Shown: positions 15,936-26,454, counted from the stretch's first letter. The stretch: 64,000 bases of DNA from Micromonospora arborensis (GCF_003205615.1 NZ_PYBV01000012.1:33810-97809); one strand, 5' to 3'. Notes: generated by a model from the sequence alone, not told the origin. Numbers and translations: made by a program.

Positions 15936-16793
15936 TCAAGCCCTGGCCGGGGCGGCGAGGAACCCCGCGATCGTCGCGGTGAACGCGTCGGCGTCGTCCA
16001 GCCACGGGTAGTGCCCCGCGCCCGGCTGAACGACTACCTCGGCGTGCGGAATCAGCTCGTCGAGTTGGGCCACCAGGCCCGGCGGTGCGCCGAGGTCGAC
16101 CTCACCGGCGAGCAGCAGCACCGCGCCCTGGTGTGCGGCGAGGGCGGCACGGGTGGCCGGCGGATCGAAGACGCCTTCCGCGCCGAAGATCCGCGCCGCC
16201 TCCTCGTTGCGCTGGCCGGACTCGGCCGCCTGGTGCACCTGGGCAGCCGTGTCCCAGCGGCCGTAGAAGAACGGTGCGATCGCCTCCCAGGCTTCCGGGC
16301 TGGCCCATCCGCCCACCATGGAGTCGAGCGCTGCTGCCGCCGCCGGGAACCATGGCTCGTCCGCCCGGGCCCGGGTGACCTCCTGGCGCAGCGTGGCGGT
16401 CGCCGTCAGCCCGACCGCCCGGGTGCTCGGGGTGACCAGCGCGAGCCGGTCCAGCCGGTCGGAGTGTTGGGTCGCGTACTGCAGCGCCAGGTTGGCGCCG
16501 GCTGAGTGCGCGAGCACATCCAGCCGGTCCAGGTCCAGGTGTCGGCGCAGCGCCTCCACATCGTCGACAAGTCGGTCGCAGCGGTAGGTGTCAATGTCCG
16601 CCGGCGCGGCCGACCGACCGGTGCCCCGCTGGTCGAGGATGATCAGCGTCCGGTGTGCGCCCAGACCACCGAGGTCACCGAGGTACGCGGAGTCGCGCAT
16701 GGGGCCGCCCGGCAGACAGACCAGCGGGTTTCCGCCGCCAAGCGTCCGGTACGCGAGCGTGGTGCCGTCGAGCGCGGCAAATGTGGTGGTCAT
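15936..16793 (-). CDS. Alpha/beta hydrolase, proline iminopeptidase-like
   Basis: The 285-residue protein has the alpha/beta hydrolase core: oxyanion-region motif LPGGPMRDS, DQRGTGRS typical of proline iminopeptidases, nucleophile Ser in AHSAGA (GxSxG variant HSAGA), acid in LLLAGEVDLG and His in GAGHYPWLDD. Peptidase activity is possible but not certain, since many esterases share these motifs. ATG 16793 matches the family start. It is 33 bases upstream of the MerR gene and 58 bases downstream of the MFS gene on the same strand. Confidence 0.88.
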   Translation of the reverse strand: MTTTFAALDGTTLAYRTLGGGNPLVCLPGGPMRDSAYLGDLGGLGAHRTLIILDQRGTGRSAAPADIDTYRCDRLVDDVEALRRHLDLDRLDVLAHSAGANLALQYATQHSDRLDRLALVTPSTRAVGLTATATLRQEVTRARADEPWFPAAAAALDSMVGGWASPEAWEAIAPFFYGRWDTAAQVHQAAESGQRNEEAARIFGAEGVFDPPATRAALAAHQGAVLLLAGEVDLGAPPGLVAQLDELIPHAEVVVQPGAGHYPWLDDADAFTATIAGFLAAPARA

Positions 16794-16851
16794 CGGTCCG
16801 TGCTCTGACCAAGCAGCATGTGCACATTGGTCTCCCGCATGGTGTCGGACC

Positions 16852-18099
16852 CTACGACGAAACCGACGGTGTGTCCCGCATCCGCCGCAGCGGGGAGCAG
16901 ACCACGAACAGGCACGCGGCCCAGGTGCCCAGCACACACACCCAGAGCGCGCCGCGCAGTCCCAGCGCGGTGCCGAGCGCGCCGCCGGTGAGCGCGCCGA
17001 GCGGGATCACCCCGAAACAGATCCAGAGGAACGCCGCGTTGACCCGGCCGAGGATCGCCGACGGGGTGATCCGTTGCCGGTACGACATCGCCGCCACGTT
17101 GAACAACACCGCGTTGGCCGAGAACGCGGCCAGCCCGACCCCGTAGAGCAGCATGCCCCAACCCGGCCGGGCCAACGGCATGAGCAGGTAGAACGGGCCC
17201 GGGGCGGTCATCGCCACCCAGATCACCCGGGCCGAGCCGAGCCAGGCCGACAGCCGGGCGGCCAGCACCCCGACCACCAGCCCGCCGGCGGCGCTGACCG
17301 AGAAGACCAGCCCCACCTGCACCGGGTTCGCGTGCAGCTCGCGGACCAGGAAGGTCACCTCGATCGAACCGGACGCCATCACCCAGAAGTTCGACCAGGT
17401 GGTGCAGGCCAGGATGCTGACCAGGAGTGGCTGTCGGCGGATGAAGGCGAGCCCGTCGGTCAGCTCCACCCGCAGCGGCACGCGGGGTGCCGGCTCGCGT
17501 CGTACCGGGGCCTCCCGGATCAAGATCAGCGTCAGCGCGCTGACCAGGAAGGCGAACCCGTTGCTCAGGAACGTGCGGGCGGCGCCGACCAATCCGGTCA
17601 ACGCGCCGCTGATCGTCGGGCCGACCAGTTCGGCGGCGTCCTGGCTGATGGTGAGCTTGGCGTTGCCGTCCACCAGCAGGTCCGCCGGCACCAGCCGGGG
17701 CAGCAGGCTCTTGTACGCCACGGTGAACAGCACGGTGAGCACTCCACCGAGCCCGACCACCGCGTACAGGAAGGGCAGGGTGAGGTGGCCGACCAGGGCG
17801 GCCACCGGCAGGGACAGCATGAGCGCGGCCCGACCCAGGTCACACGCGATCATCAGCCGCCGCTGGTCGAGCCGGTCGGCGACGATGCCCGCCGGCAGCG
17901 AGAAGAGCAGGTACGGCAGCCAGGCCAGGACGGTCAACAGGGAGATTTGGAACACGCTGGCGTGCAGGGTGTCCGCGGCGAGGAGCGGCACCGCCACACC
18001 GGCGATCCGGGTGCCCAGCTCGCTGACCGTCTGACCGCCCCAGAGCAGCAGGAAGTTCCGGGTGCGCCACAGCGACGGGGCTGTCCCCACCTCGATCAT
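16852..18099 (-). CDS. MFS transporter (EntS/MdtH-like exporter group)
   Basis: The 415-residue protein has about 12 hydrophobic helices and MFS loop signatures such as GIVADRLDQRRLMIACDLGR between helices 2 and 3. Its style (FLLLWGGQTVSELGTRIAGVAVPLLA) is that of the MFS_3 exporter group. ATG 18099 is chosen with GGAG 9 bases upstream. A long upstream extension of the frame runs over the divergent DUF5522 gene and is not real. The substrate is unknown; co-transcription with hydrolase and MerR genes suggests an inducible resistance or efflux unit. Confidence 0.9.
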   Translation of the reverse strand: MIEVGTAPSLWRTRNFLLLWGGQTVSELGTRIAGVAVPLLAADTLHASVFQISLLTVLAWLPYLLFSLPAGIVADRLDQRRLMIACDLGRAALMLSLPVAALVGHLTLPFLYAVVGLGGVLTVLFTVAYKSLLPRLVPADLLVDGNAKLTISQDAAELVGPTISGALTGLVGAARTFLSNGFAFLVSALTLILIREAPVRREPAPRVPLRVELTDGLAFIRRQPLLVSILACTTWSNFWVMASGSIEVTFLVRELHANPVQVGLVFSVSAAGGLVVGVLAARLSAWLGSARVIWVAMTAPGPFYLLMPLARPGWGMLLYGVGLAAFSANAVLFNVAAMSYRQRITPSAILGRVNAAFLWICFGVIPLGALTGGALGTALGLRGALWVCVLGTWAACLFVVCSPLRRMRDTPSVSS

Positions 18100-18254
18100 C
18101 GGGGACTGCTCCACCTGCTGGCTCACGGTCGGTGCCTGTCTGCGCGGGTCTGTGCCGCCGGCCGGCGGCTCGCGGACTCTACCGACGCCCGGTCCCACCC
18201 GGCACGGGATTTCCGCCGGCCCGGCACGGTTGAGTCGCAGCCGTGAGCCGTCCC

Positions 18255-18260
18255 TAGACT
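18255..18260 (+). promoter_or_regulatory. TAGACT -10 box, leaderless start of DUF5522 gene
   Basis: TAGACT ends 7 bases before GTG 18268, so the transcript would start at or next to the start codon. Confidence 0.5.
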
Positions 18261-18267
18261 GCTGCGG

Positions 18268-18522
18268 GTGACCGGAGAGCGACGACCCCTGGCCGATCGG
18301 CCGCTCACCGAGCCGCACCCGTCCCGGCTGCCGCCCGAGCATCCCGACCGGGCCCGGATCCTCGCCACGCACGCCGCCGCGCTGGCCGCCGGGGAGGCTG
18401 GTTACCTCGACCCGGCGAGCGGGCTGTTCGTGCTCAGCGCCGGTTTCCTGGCCCGGCGTGGCACGTGCTGCGGGCGCGGCTGCCGGCACTGCCCGTACGT
18501 GGATGATCCACCGTCCGGGTAG
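18268..18522 (+). CDS. DUF5522 family small protein
   Basis: The 84-residue protein ends with RRGTCCGRGCRHCPYVDDP, the Cys-rich C-terminal signature of DUF5522, which probably binds zinc. The N-terminal half has the family text EAGYLDPASGLFVLSAGFLA. The function is unknown. GTG 18268 lacks a ribosome site but lies 7 bases after a TAGACT -10 element, indicating a leaderless mRNA. It diverges from the MFS gene. Confidence 0.85.
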   Translation: MTGERRPLADRPLTEPHPSRLPPEHPDRARILATHAAALAAGEAGYLDPASGLFVLSAGFLARRGTCCGRGCRHCPYVDDPPSG

Positions 18523-18633
18523 GCGTCGGCGCGCCGTCGGAACGAGGACTTCCGCCCGACACCGACACCCCGTACGGTGTCCGACGGACATCTGGCGGGC
18601 GCCTTCCGCCGTCGGTCGGCGAGAGGGTGGAAC

Positions 18634-19182
18634 GTGCGCGGGCGGATCGTGGTCGTCGGGCTGGCGGGGCTGCTGGTGAGCGGCTGCGCCGCCGAGGCCG
18701 AGCCGGTGGCGGTGCCGCCACCGGCACCGATCGCGGTGGACGTGGCGGCGGCCTCGTCGGGTGGCGCCTGCCGGTTGCTGGACTTCACGGTGATCGAGCA
18801 GTTGGTCAAGGTGCGCTTCGACGTGGCGGCGGCCAGCGAACAGGGCGATACGCACACCTGCGTGGTCCGTGCCGGAAGCGCGGCGCTGCCGGAGCTGACG
18901 CTGAGTGTGTCCGAGACCACGATCGACAAGACCACCTTCGCCGCGGACGTGGTGCCCGACAAAGCGGCGAAGGTCACCGGGCTGGGTCAGCAGGCGTACC
19001 GGCGGACCACCGCCGCGGCGAGTGGGCACGGGCCGGTCGCCGAGGTGGGGTGGCTGGCGACCGACGGGAGGCTGGCCACGGTGAGCTGGACCGGTGCGCG
19101 GGGCAGTGAGCGCGCGGCGGCGGAGAAGCTGACCGGCGACCTGGCGGCCCTGGCCAAAAAGGTGGACACCCGGGCGCTGTGA
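18634..19182 (+). CDS. Putative lipoprotein, unknown function
   Basis: GTG 18634 follows GAGAGGG and gives 182 residues. The N-terminus is a lipoprotein signal (RGRIVVVGLAGLLVSGC), with the lipobox Cys about 17 residues in, followed by an Ala/Pro-rich linker. The mature domain begins CRLLDFTVIEQLV and has another Cys in HTCVVR. Size and layout resemble the DUF3558-like lipoproteins of actinomycetes, but the match is weak. It is anchored on the outer face of the membrane and is convergent with the IdeR-type regulator. Confidence 0.75.
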   Translation: MRGRIVVVGLAGLLVSGCAAEAEPVAVPPPAPIAVDVAAASSGGACRLLDFTVIEQLVKVRFDVAAASEQGDTHTCVVRAGSAALPELTLSVSETTIDKTTFAADVVPDKAAKVTGLGQQAYRRTTAAASGHGPVAEVGWLATDGRLATVSWTGARGSERAAAEKLTGDLAALAKKVDTRAL

Positions 19183-19195
19183 CGCCTGGGTGTCC
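19164..19195 (+). terminator. Hairpin terminator overlapping the lipoprotein stop
   Basis: GGACACCCGGGCG (19164-19176) pairs with 19183-19195 with one mismatch, and the TGA stop of the lipoprotein lies in the loop. Confidence 0.6.
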
Positions 19196-19233
19196 GATTG
19201 GTCAGTTGGTGGCGCGGTTGGTCGGTGGCGTGG

Positions 19234-19923
19234 TCAGTTGGCGGCGACGAACACCCGCGAGGCGACCTCGCGGGGCAGCCGCACCCGGTCACCCGACCGG
19301 TCGATCGACACCCCGTCGCGCTCCTGCGCCACCGTCACCGTGGCGCCCGGGTCGACTCCGGCGGCGTGCAGTTGGCGCAGCACGTCGGCGTCCTTCTGCA
19401 CGCTCTCGCAGATCCGGCGCACCACGACCGACCCGGAGAGCCCGGGGAAGGCCAGGTTGCGCTCGCCGTCAGCGGCCTCGGTGGTCTCCGCCGCCGGCGA
19501 ACCCAGCGCCTGTAGGCCCGGAATCGGGTTGCCGTACGGGGAGCGGGTCGGCCGGTTGAGCAGGTCGTAGACCCGCTTCTCCACCGCGTCGCTCATCACG
19601 TGCTCCCAGCGGCAGGCCTCCTCGTGGGCCTCCTCGTAGGGCATCCCGATGACGTTGACCAGCAGCAGCTCGGCGAGACGGTGCTTGCGCATCACCGACA
19701 CGGCGCTGCCCCGACCCAGCTCGGTGAGTGTCAGGTGCCGGTCGCCCTCGACGGTGAGCAGGCCGTCGCGTTCCATCCGGGCGACGGTCTGGCTCACGGT
19801 GGGGCCGCTCTGCTGCAGCCGTTCGGCGATCCGGGCACGCAGCGGCGGCACCCCCTCCTCTTCCAACTCGAGGATGGTGCGCAGGTACATTTCGGTCGTG
19901 TCGACCAGGTCGTGAGACTTCAT
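19234..19923 (-). CDS. ideR: DtxR/IdeR-family metal-dependent repressor
   Basis: The 229-residue protein has the DtxR winged helix (LVDTTEMYLRTILELEEEGV, SGPTVSQTVARMERDGLL), the metal/dimerisation domain with CRWEHVMSD (Cys and His/Glu ligands) and HRLAELLL, and a C-terminal SH3-like domain. The length matches full IdeR/DtxR, so iron is the likeliest ligand, although a manganese MntR-type role cannot be excluded. ATG 19923 is the usual family start (MKSHDLVDTTEMYLRTI). I could not identify an iron box in this window. Confidence 0.9.
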   Translation of the reverse strand: MKSHDLVDTTEMYLRTILELEEEGVPPLRARIAERLQQSGPTVSQTVARMERDGLLTVEGDRHLTLTELGRGSAVSVMRKHRLAELLLVNVIGMPYEEAHEEACRWEHVMSDAVEKRVYDLLNRPTRSPYGNPIPGLQALGSPAAETTEAADGERNLAFPGLSGSVVVRRICESVQKDADVLRQLHAAGVDPGATVTVAQERDGVSIDRSGDRVRLPREVASRVFVAAN

Positions 19924-20023
19924 AACGTCAGCGGCCCTCCGGTGCACGATGGTACCTCGGTAAACAGCCAGCGACCGCCGCCGAACCGCGTGCCGGCAAT
20001 GGGAATGGTGTTGGATGGTCGCC

Positions 20024-20881
20024 ATGTCCGGTACCCAGGAGCTGCTGGTCGAGGTCGATCGGCTCGCCGCCGAGCTCGACCACGCCGATCCGCCCACCCT
20101 GCTCGACGTCCGCTGGCGGCTCATCGGCCCGCCCGGTCGCGACGACTACCGCGCCGGCCACCTGCCCGGCGCGGTCTTCATCGACCTGGACACCGCGCTC
20201 TGCGGGCCACCGGGCGTCGGCGGTCGGCATCCGCTGCCCGACCCGGCCGCGCTGGAGGCCGCGCTGCGGGCCGCCGGCGTCCGCGCCGGTCACCCCGTTG
20301 TCGTGTACGACGGTGGCGACGGCTTGGCCGCCGCACGGGCCTGGTGGACGCTGCGGTGGGCGGGGCACCGCCCGGTGCGCCTGCTGCACGGCGGCTACCC
20401 GGCCTGGGTCGCCGCCGACCGGCCCGTCTCCACCGACGCGCCCGCCCCCACTCCCGGCGACATCGTGGTACGCCCCGGTGGTCTCCCGGTGCTCGACGCG
20501 GGGCAGGCCGCCGAACTGGCCGCCGCGGACGACGCCGTGCTGCTCGACGTCCGCGCGGCGGCCCGCTACCGGGGCGAGGTGGAGCCGATCGACCCGGTCG
20601 CCGGACACGTGCCGGGAGCGGTGAACCTGCCCGCCGGGGAGTACGTCGGCCCGGACGGGCGCTTCCCGGCCGATGTGCTGCGTGAGCGGTTCGCCGCGGC
20701 CGGGGTGGCCGACGCGCGAGCCGTCGGGGCGTACTGCGGCTCGGGGGTGACCGCCGCGCAGGCGGTGCTCGCGCTGCACCTGGCCGGCCGCACGGACGCG
20801 GCTCTCTACGTTGGATCGTGGAGCAACTGGGTGGCCGACCCGACCCGACCGGTTGCCTCCGGGCCGACATCTGGCCGCTGA
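20024..20881 (+). CDS. sseA: Two-domain rhodanese, thiosulfate/3-mercaptopyruvate sulfurtransferase
   Basis: The 285-residue protein consists of two rhodanese domains. The first (residues 1-130) has LLDVRWRL and GHLPGAVFIDLD but no active Cys. The second (about 150-280) has LLDVRAAARYRGE, GHVPGAVNLPA and the active loop YCGSGVTA with the catalytic Cys. This matches mercaptopyruvate/thiosulfate sulfurtransferases. ATG 20024 is preferred over ATG 20015. It precedes acuC by 48 bases on the same strand but may be independent. Confidence 0.93.
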   Translation: MSGTQELLVEVDRLAAELDHADPPTLLDVRWRLIGPPGRDDYRAGHLPGAVFIDLDTALCGPPGVGGRHPLPDPAALEAALRAAGVRAGHPVVVYDGGDGLAAARAWWTLRWAGHRPVRLLHGGYPAWVAADRPVSTDAPAPTPGDIVVRPGGLPVLDAGQAAELAAADDAVLLDVRAAARYRGEVEPIDPVAGHVPGAVNLPAGEYVGPDGRFPADVLRERFAAAGVADARAVGAYCGSGVTAAQAVLALHLAGRTDAALYVGSWSNWVADPTRPVASGPTSGR

Positions 20882-20929
20882 CCAGCGCGTGCGGTGGGTC
20901 GGCGACGGTCCTCGTGCGACGATGGGCTC

Positions 20930-22111
20930 ATGTCCGACGACACGGTTGTGGTGTGGGACGAGTCGCTGCTCGCCTACGACATGGGTGACCATCCGCTCGA
21001 CCCGGTCCGGGTGGAGCTGACCATCGCGCTGGCCCGTGAGCTGGGCATCCTGGCTCGGCCAGGGGTGCGGGTGGTCAAGCCGGAGCCCGCCGACGACGCC
21101 CTGCTCACCCGGGTGCACGATCCGGCCTACGTGGCCGCGGTGCGCGCCGCGCCGCGCGATCCGCTCTTCGCCGGGTACGGGCTGGGCACCTCCGACAACC
21201 CGGTCTTCGAGGGGATGCACGAGTCCAGCGCGCTGATCGCCGGTGCCACGGTGGCCGCCGCCGAAGCGGTCTGGCGCGGCGATGCCCGACGGGCGGTGAA
21301 CGTGGCCGGTGGCCTGCACCACGCGATGCCCGCCCGCGCGTCCGGCTTCTGTGTCTACAACGACCCTGCGGTGGCCATCGCCCGCCTGCTCGACCTGGGC
21401 GCCGAGCGGATCGCGTACGTGGACGTCGACGTGCACCACGGCGACGGCGTGCAGCAGATCTTCTGGGACGACCCTCGGGTGCTCACGGTCAGCCTGCACG
21501 AGACCCCACTGGCGCTCTTCCCGGGCACGGGTTTCCCGGACGAGACGGGTGGGCCGGGCGCGCAGGGCTCCGCGGTCAACATGCCGCTGCCGCCGGGTGT
21601 CGACGACAGCGGCTGGCAGCGGGCGTTCCACGCGATCGTGCCGTCGGTGCTGCGCGCGTTCCGGCCGCAGGTGCTCATCAGCCAGTGCGGAGCCGACGGG
21701 CACCGACTGGATCCGCTCGCCGACCTCAACCTGACGGTGGACGGGCAGCGGGCCACCTACCTTGCGATGCGGGCGCTCGCCGACGAGCTGTGCGACGGCC
21801 GTTGGGTGGCCACCGGCGGCGGCGGGTACGCCTTGGTCGAGGTGGTGCCCCGGGCCTGGAGTCACCTGCTCGCCGTGGCCACCGGCGACCCCATCGACCC
21901 GGCCACGCTCACCCCTGCTGCGTGGCGGGATCTGGTTGCCTCCCGTCGTCTGGGCCGGGAGGTGCCGCTGCGGATGACCGACGACGCCGATCCGTCGTAC
22001 GAGCCGTGGCAGCCGACCGGCGAACCGAACGCGGTGGACCGGGCGATCGCGGCGACCCGCAAGACGGTCTTCCCGCTGCTGGGGCTCGACCCGCACGATC
22101 CGCGGGACTGA
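20930..22111 (+). CDS. acuC: AcuC-type deacetylase (class I HDAC superfamily)
   Basis: AcuC removes acetyl groups from lysines, classically on acetyl-CoA synthetase. The 393-residue protein has the HDAC core: GGLHHAMPARASGFCVYND (tandem His and FCxxND), YVDVDVHHGDGVQ with the Asp/His zinc ligands, and GADGHRLDPLADLNLT with the third ligand. The next gene, 14 bases downstream, encodes a Pat-type lysine acetyltransferase, so writer and eraser are co-transcribed. ATG 20930 fits the family; the frame open upstream to 20894 is not needed. Confidence 0.95.
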   Translation: MSDDTVVVWDESLLAYDMGDHPLDPVRVELTIALARELGILARPGVRVVKPEPADDALLTRVHDPAYVAAVRAAPRDPLFAGYGLGTSDNPVFEGMHESSALIAGATVAAAEAVWRGDARRAVNVAGGLHHAMPARASGFCVYNDPAVAIARLLDLGAERIAYVDVDVHHGDGVQQIFWDDPRVLTVSLHETPLALFPGTGFPDETGGPGAQGSAVNMPLPPGVDDSGWQRAFHAIVPSVLRAFRPQVLISQCGADGHRLDPLADLNLTVDGQRATYLAMRALADELCDGRWVATGGGGYALVEVVPRAWSHLLAVATGDPIDPATLTPAAWRDLVASRRLGREVPLRMTDDADPSYEPWQPTGEPNAVDRAIAATRKTVFPLLGLDPHDPRD

Positions 22112-22125
22112 GCCGGGCTGTTTCG

Positions 22126-24681
22126 GTGACGAACCTGAACCAGCCCGTGGACGTGCTGCTCAGCGACGGGAGCACCGTCCAGTTGCGACAGATCGACCCG
22201 GCCGACGCGCCGGGCATCGTGGCGATGCACAGCCGGTTCTCCGAGCGCACCCGCTACCTGCGGTACTTCTCACCGTACCCACGCATCCCGGAACGGGACC
22301 TGATCCGGTTCGTCACCGTCGACCACCACGACCGGGAGGCGTTCGTGGTGCTGGCCGCCGACCAGATCGTCGCGGTCGGCCGGTACGAGCGGCTCGGCCC
22401 GCAGGCGCCGGAGGCGGAGGTGGCGTTCGTGGTGGAGGACGCCTACCAGGGTCGGGGCATCGGCTCGGTGCTGATGGAGCACCTGGCCGACACCGCCCGT
22501 CGCAACGACATCATGAGCTTCGTCGCCGAGGTGCTGCCGGCCAACGGGACGATGCTGCGGGTCTTCGCCGACTTCGGCTACCAGGTCCAGCGCGAGTACG
22601 CCGACGGCGTGGTGCACCTGAGCTTCCCGATCGCGCCCACCGAGGCGACGCTGGAGGTGCAGCGTGGTCGGGAGCACCGCACCGAGGCCCGTTCGATCGC
22701 TCGGCTGCTCGCCCCTCGTGGCATCGTCGTCTACGGCGCCAGCGCCACCGGCCAGGGTGTCGGCGCGGCGGTGCTCGGGCATCTGCGCGACGGCGGTTTC
22801 ACCGGTTCGGTGGTGCCGGTGCATCCGAGTGCGTCGACAGTGGCGGGCCTGTCCGCGTACCCGTCGGCGGTCGACGCCGGGACGCCGCTGGACCTGGCGG
22901 TGGTGGCGGTCCCGCCGGAGGCGGCGACCGCGGTGGTCGCCGACGCCGCGGCCGCGGGCGTGCACGGCCTGGTGGTCATCTCGGCCGGCTTCGCCGAGGC
23001 CGGCGCGGAGGGCGCGGCCACGCAAAGGTCGCTGGTCCGCGCGGCGCACGCCGCCGGGATGCGCGTGATCGGCCCGAACTGTCTCGGCGTGGCCAACACC
23101 GACCCGACGGTACGCCTCAACGCCACCCTCGCCCCGGCTCTGCCGCCGGCCGGCCGGGTCGGCATCTTCAGCCAGTCCGGCGCTTTCGGGGTGGCGCTGC
23201 TCGCCGAGGCGGACCGGCGTGGCCTCGGGCTGTCCAGCTTCGTCTCGGCCGGCAACCGGGCCGACGTCTCCGGCAACGACCTCCTGCAGTACTGGCAGGA
23301 CGACCCCGGCACCGACGTGATCATGTTGTACCTGGAGACCTTCGGCAACCCCCGCAAGTTCGCTCGGCTGGCCCGCCGGATCGGCCGCGCGAAACCCGTC
23401 GTCGCGCTCGCCTCGTCGGCCCGGCCGGTCGGCCTGGGTGACACCGCTGGGCCGGACGAGGTGGCGGTGGCCGCGCTCTTCGCCCAGTCCGGGGTGATCC
23501 GGGTGGACACCGTGTCGGAGTTGCTCGACGCGGGCGTGCTGCTGGCCAACCAGCCGCTGCCGGTCGGTGGCCGGGTCGGTGTGGTCGGCAACTCCTCGGC
23601 CCTGACCGGCCTGGCCGCCACCGCCTGCGTCGGGCAGGGCCTCACCGTGGCCGACGGCTATCCCCGTGACGTCGGGCCGAGCGCCGGTGCCGCCGAGTTC
23701 GCCGCCGCGCTCGCGGAGACGGCCGACGACGAGCGGGTGGACGCCCTGGTGGTGGTGTTCGCCCCGCCGCTGCCCGGCCAACTGGCGGAGGTGGACGCCG
23801 ACGTGACGGCCGCACTACCGGCCGCTCTCGCGTTGGGCAAGCCGACCGTGGCGACGTTCCTGGTCGGGCGGCTGCCGCCGGGGGTCCCGGCGTACAGCGG
23901 GGTGGAGGAGGCGGTGCGGGCTCTCGCCCGGGTGCACCGGTACGCCGAGTGGCTCCGCCGCCCGCCCGGGGTCGCGCCCGAGTTGCCCGGTATCGATCGG
24001 GTCGCCGCGCAGACCGCGTTCCGCACCGACGCGACCGACCACGGTGCGCTGCTGGCCGCGTACGGGATCGACGTGGTGGCCTCGGTGCCCGTCGACTCGG
24101 TCGGCTCGGCGGTCGACGCGGCGGCGCGGCTGGGCTTTCCGGTGGCGCTCAAGGCGGCCGACCCCGGGCTGCGGCACCGGCTCGATCTCGGTGCCGTCCG
24201 GCTCGACCTGCCCGACGAGCCGGCCCTCCGCCGGGCGTACGCCGAGCTGGCCGCGACCTTCGGCGCGGACGCGCTGGTCCAGCCGATGGTTCCGCCCGGG
24301 GTGGCCTGCGTGGTCGAGTTGGTGGAAGACCCGGCGTTCGGGCCGGTGGTCGGGTTCGGTCTCGGCGGGGTCGCCACCGAGCTGCTGGGCGACCGGGCCT
24401 GGCGGGCGGTGCCGCTGACCGACACCGACGCCACCGAGTTGGTCGACGAGCCCCGGGCCGCGCCCTTGTTACGCGGGCACCGGGGTGCCGCGCCGGTCGA
24501 CCGGACGGCCCTGGCTGACCTGCTGCTGCGGGTGGGTCAGCTCGCCGACGAGCAGCCCCGGGTGCGGTCGCTGACCCTCAACCCGGTGCTCGCCCGCCCG
24601 GACGGCATCTCGGTCCTGCACGCCCAGGTGCAGGTCGGCGGCGTGGTCGCCCGCCCGGACACCGGCCCCCGCCGCTTGTGA
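22126..24681 (+). CDS. pat: Pat-type protein lysine acetyltransferase: GNAT fused to acyl-CoA synthetase-like domain
   Basis: The 851-residue protein has an N-terminal GNAT domain (about residues 1-175; VEDAYQGRGIGSVLMEHL is the acetyl-CoA loop) fused to an ADP-forming acyl-CoA synthetase-like region. That region has a CoA-binding part (IVVYGASATGQGVG), a ligase part (IFSQSGAFGVALLAEAD) and an ATP-grasp-like part near residues 640-800. Pat enzymes acetylate and inactivate acyl-CoA synthetases. In related proteins the active-site His of the synthetase part is usually lost; I did not verify this here. The GTG start at 22126 is 14 bases after acuC. The frame open upstream overlaps acuC and is not used. 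Confidence 0.93.
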   Translation: MTNLNQPVDVLLSDGSTVQLRQIDPADAPGIVAMHSRFSERTRYLRYFSPYPRIPERDLIRFVTVDHHDREAFVVLAADQIVAVGRYERLGPQAPEAEVAFVVEDAYQGRGIGSVLMEHLADTARRNDIMSFVAEVLPANGTMLRVFADFGYQVQREYADGVVHLSFPIAPTEATLEVQRGREHRTEARSIARLLAPRGIVVYGASATGQGVGAAVLGHLRDGGFTGSVVPVHPSASTVAGLSAYPSAVDAGTPLDLAVVAVPPEAATAVVADAAAAGVHGLVVISAGFAEAGAEGAATQRSLVRAAHAAGMRVIGPNCLGVANTDPTVRLNATLAPALPPAGRVGIFSQSGAFGVALLAEADRRGLGLSSFVSAGNRADVSGNDLLQYWQDDPGTDVIMLYLETFGNPRKFARLARRIGRAKPVVALASSARPVGLGDTAGPDEVAVAALFAQSGVIRVDTVSELLDAGVLLANQPLPVGGRVGVVGNSSALTGLAATACVGQGLTVADGYPRDVGPSAGAAEFAAALAETADDERVDALVVVFAPPLPGQLAEVDADVTAALPAALALGKPTVATFLVGRLPPGVPAYSGVEEAVRALARVHRYAEWLRRPPGVAPELPGIDRVAAQTAFRTDATDHGALLAAYGIDVVASVPVDSVGSAVDAAARLGFPVALKAADPGLRHRLDLGAVRLDLPDEPALRRAYAELAATFGADALVQPMVPPGVACVVELVEDPAFGPVVGFGLGGVATELLGDRAWRAVPLTDTDATELVDEPRAAPLLRGHRGAAPVDRTALADLLLRVGQLADEQPRVRSLTLNPVLARPDGISVLHAQVQVGGVVARPDTGPRRL

Positions 24682-24691
24682 GGCCGCCCGG

Positions 24692-25099
24692 TCAGGCGCG
24701 GCTGGAGATCTGCTGGACGCCCCAGGAGTTGCCGTCCGGGTCGGTGAAGAAGACGAAGCCGACGTTGTCCAGTGGATCCGGCACCGGCCGGGGGTTCTGA
24801 CCCACCACCTGGATGTCGCTGACCTCCACTCCCCGCCCGACCAACTCCTCGTGGGCCTGCTTCAGGTCGGGCACCACCAGTTGCAGGCCCTTGAGCGAGC
24901 CCGGCGGCATGTCCGGGACGACGCCCTTGCCGAGCACGATGGAGCAGCCGGAGCCGGGTGGGGTCAGCTGGATGATCCGCGCCTCGTCGCTGATCACCGT
25001 GTCGTGGTCGACGGTGAAGCCGAGCTGGTCGGCGTAGAACTTCTTCGCCCGGTCCAGATCGGAGACCGGCACGATCACCACTTCCAACGTCCAGTTCAT
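24692..25099 (-). CDS. VOC (glyoxalase/bleomycin-resistance-like) protein
   Basis: The 135-residue protein shows the paired beta-alpha-beta-beta-beta modules of the vicinal oxygen chelate fold: LEVVIVPVSDLDRAKKFYAD at the N-terminus and VGFVFFTDPDGNSWGVQQI at the C-terminus, including the FxDPDGN motif. Substrate unknown. It starts at ATG 25099 and ends 10 bases from the convergent pat gene. Confidence 0.9.
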   Translation of the reverse strand: MNWTLEVVIVPVSDLDRAKKFYADQLGFTVDHDTVISDEARIIQLTPPGSGCSIVLGKGVVPDMPPGSLKGLQLVVPDLKQAHEELVGRGVEVSDIQVVGQNPRPVPDPLDNVGFVFFTDPDGNSWGVQQISSRA

Positions 25100-25158
25100 G
25101 GTTGCTCCTCGCGTCGACGGGTCGGCGGATCGATGTCCCAGTCAACACCTCGACAGCA

Positions 25159-25191
25159 CGGAAGGCCCCGGCGAACCGCCAGGGCCTTCCG
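25159..25191 (-). terminator. Hairpin terminator of the SigB-like gene
   Basis: CGGAAGGCCC (25159-25168) pairs with GGGCCTTCCG (25182-25191) around a 13-base loop, starting 15 bases past the stop of the sigma gene on the minus strand. Confidence 0.7.
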
Positions 25192-25206
25192 TGGGAACCA
25201 GGGGTC

Positions 25207-26223
<1,017 letters not shown>

Positions 26224-26454
26224 CTCTGTCTCTCCCCGTTTCCACGTCTGTGCCGTGTCTCCGGCCCAGCGGTGTCGCTGTGACACACAGCTTGGCGGGC
26301 GGGGCGTAAAACGGGAGTGAGGCGATCGGGCACCCGACAAGAATTGGGCCGGAGCGCTGGTGCGGTGTGTCAACCCGGTGTGTGGTTGCCCGCCACGACT
26401 ACGTTGCGGACCATCGGCCACCTCGGTCGGCGTGCACACAAGATGGAGGACGGT

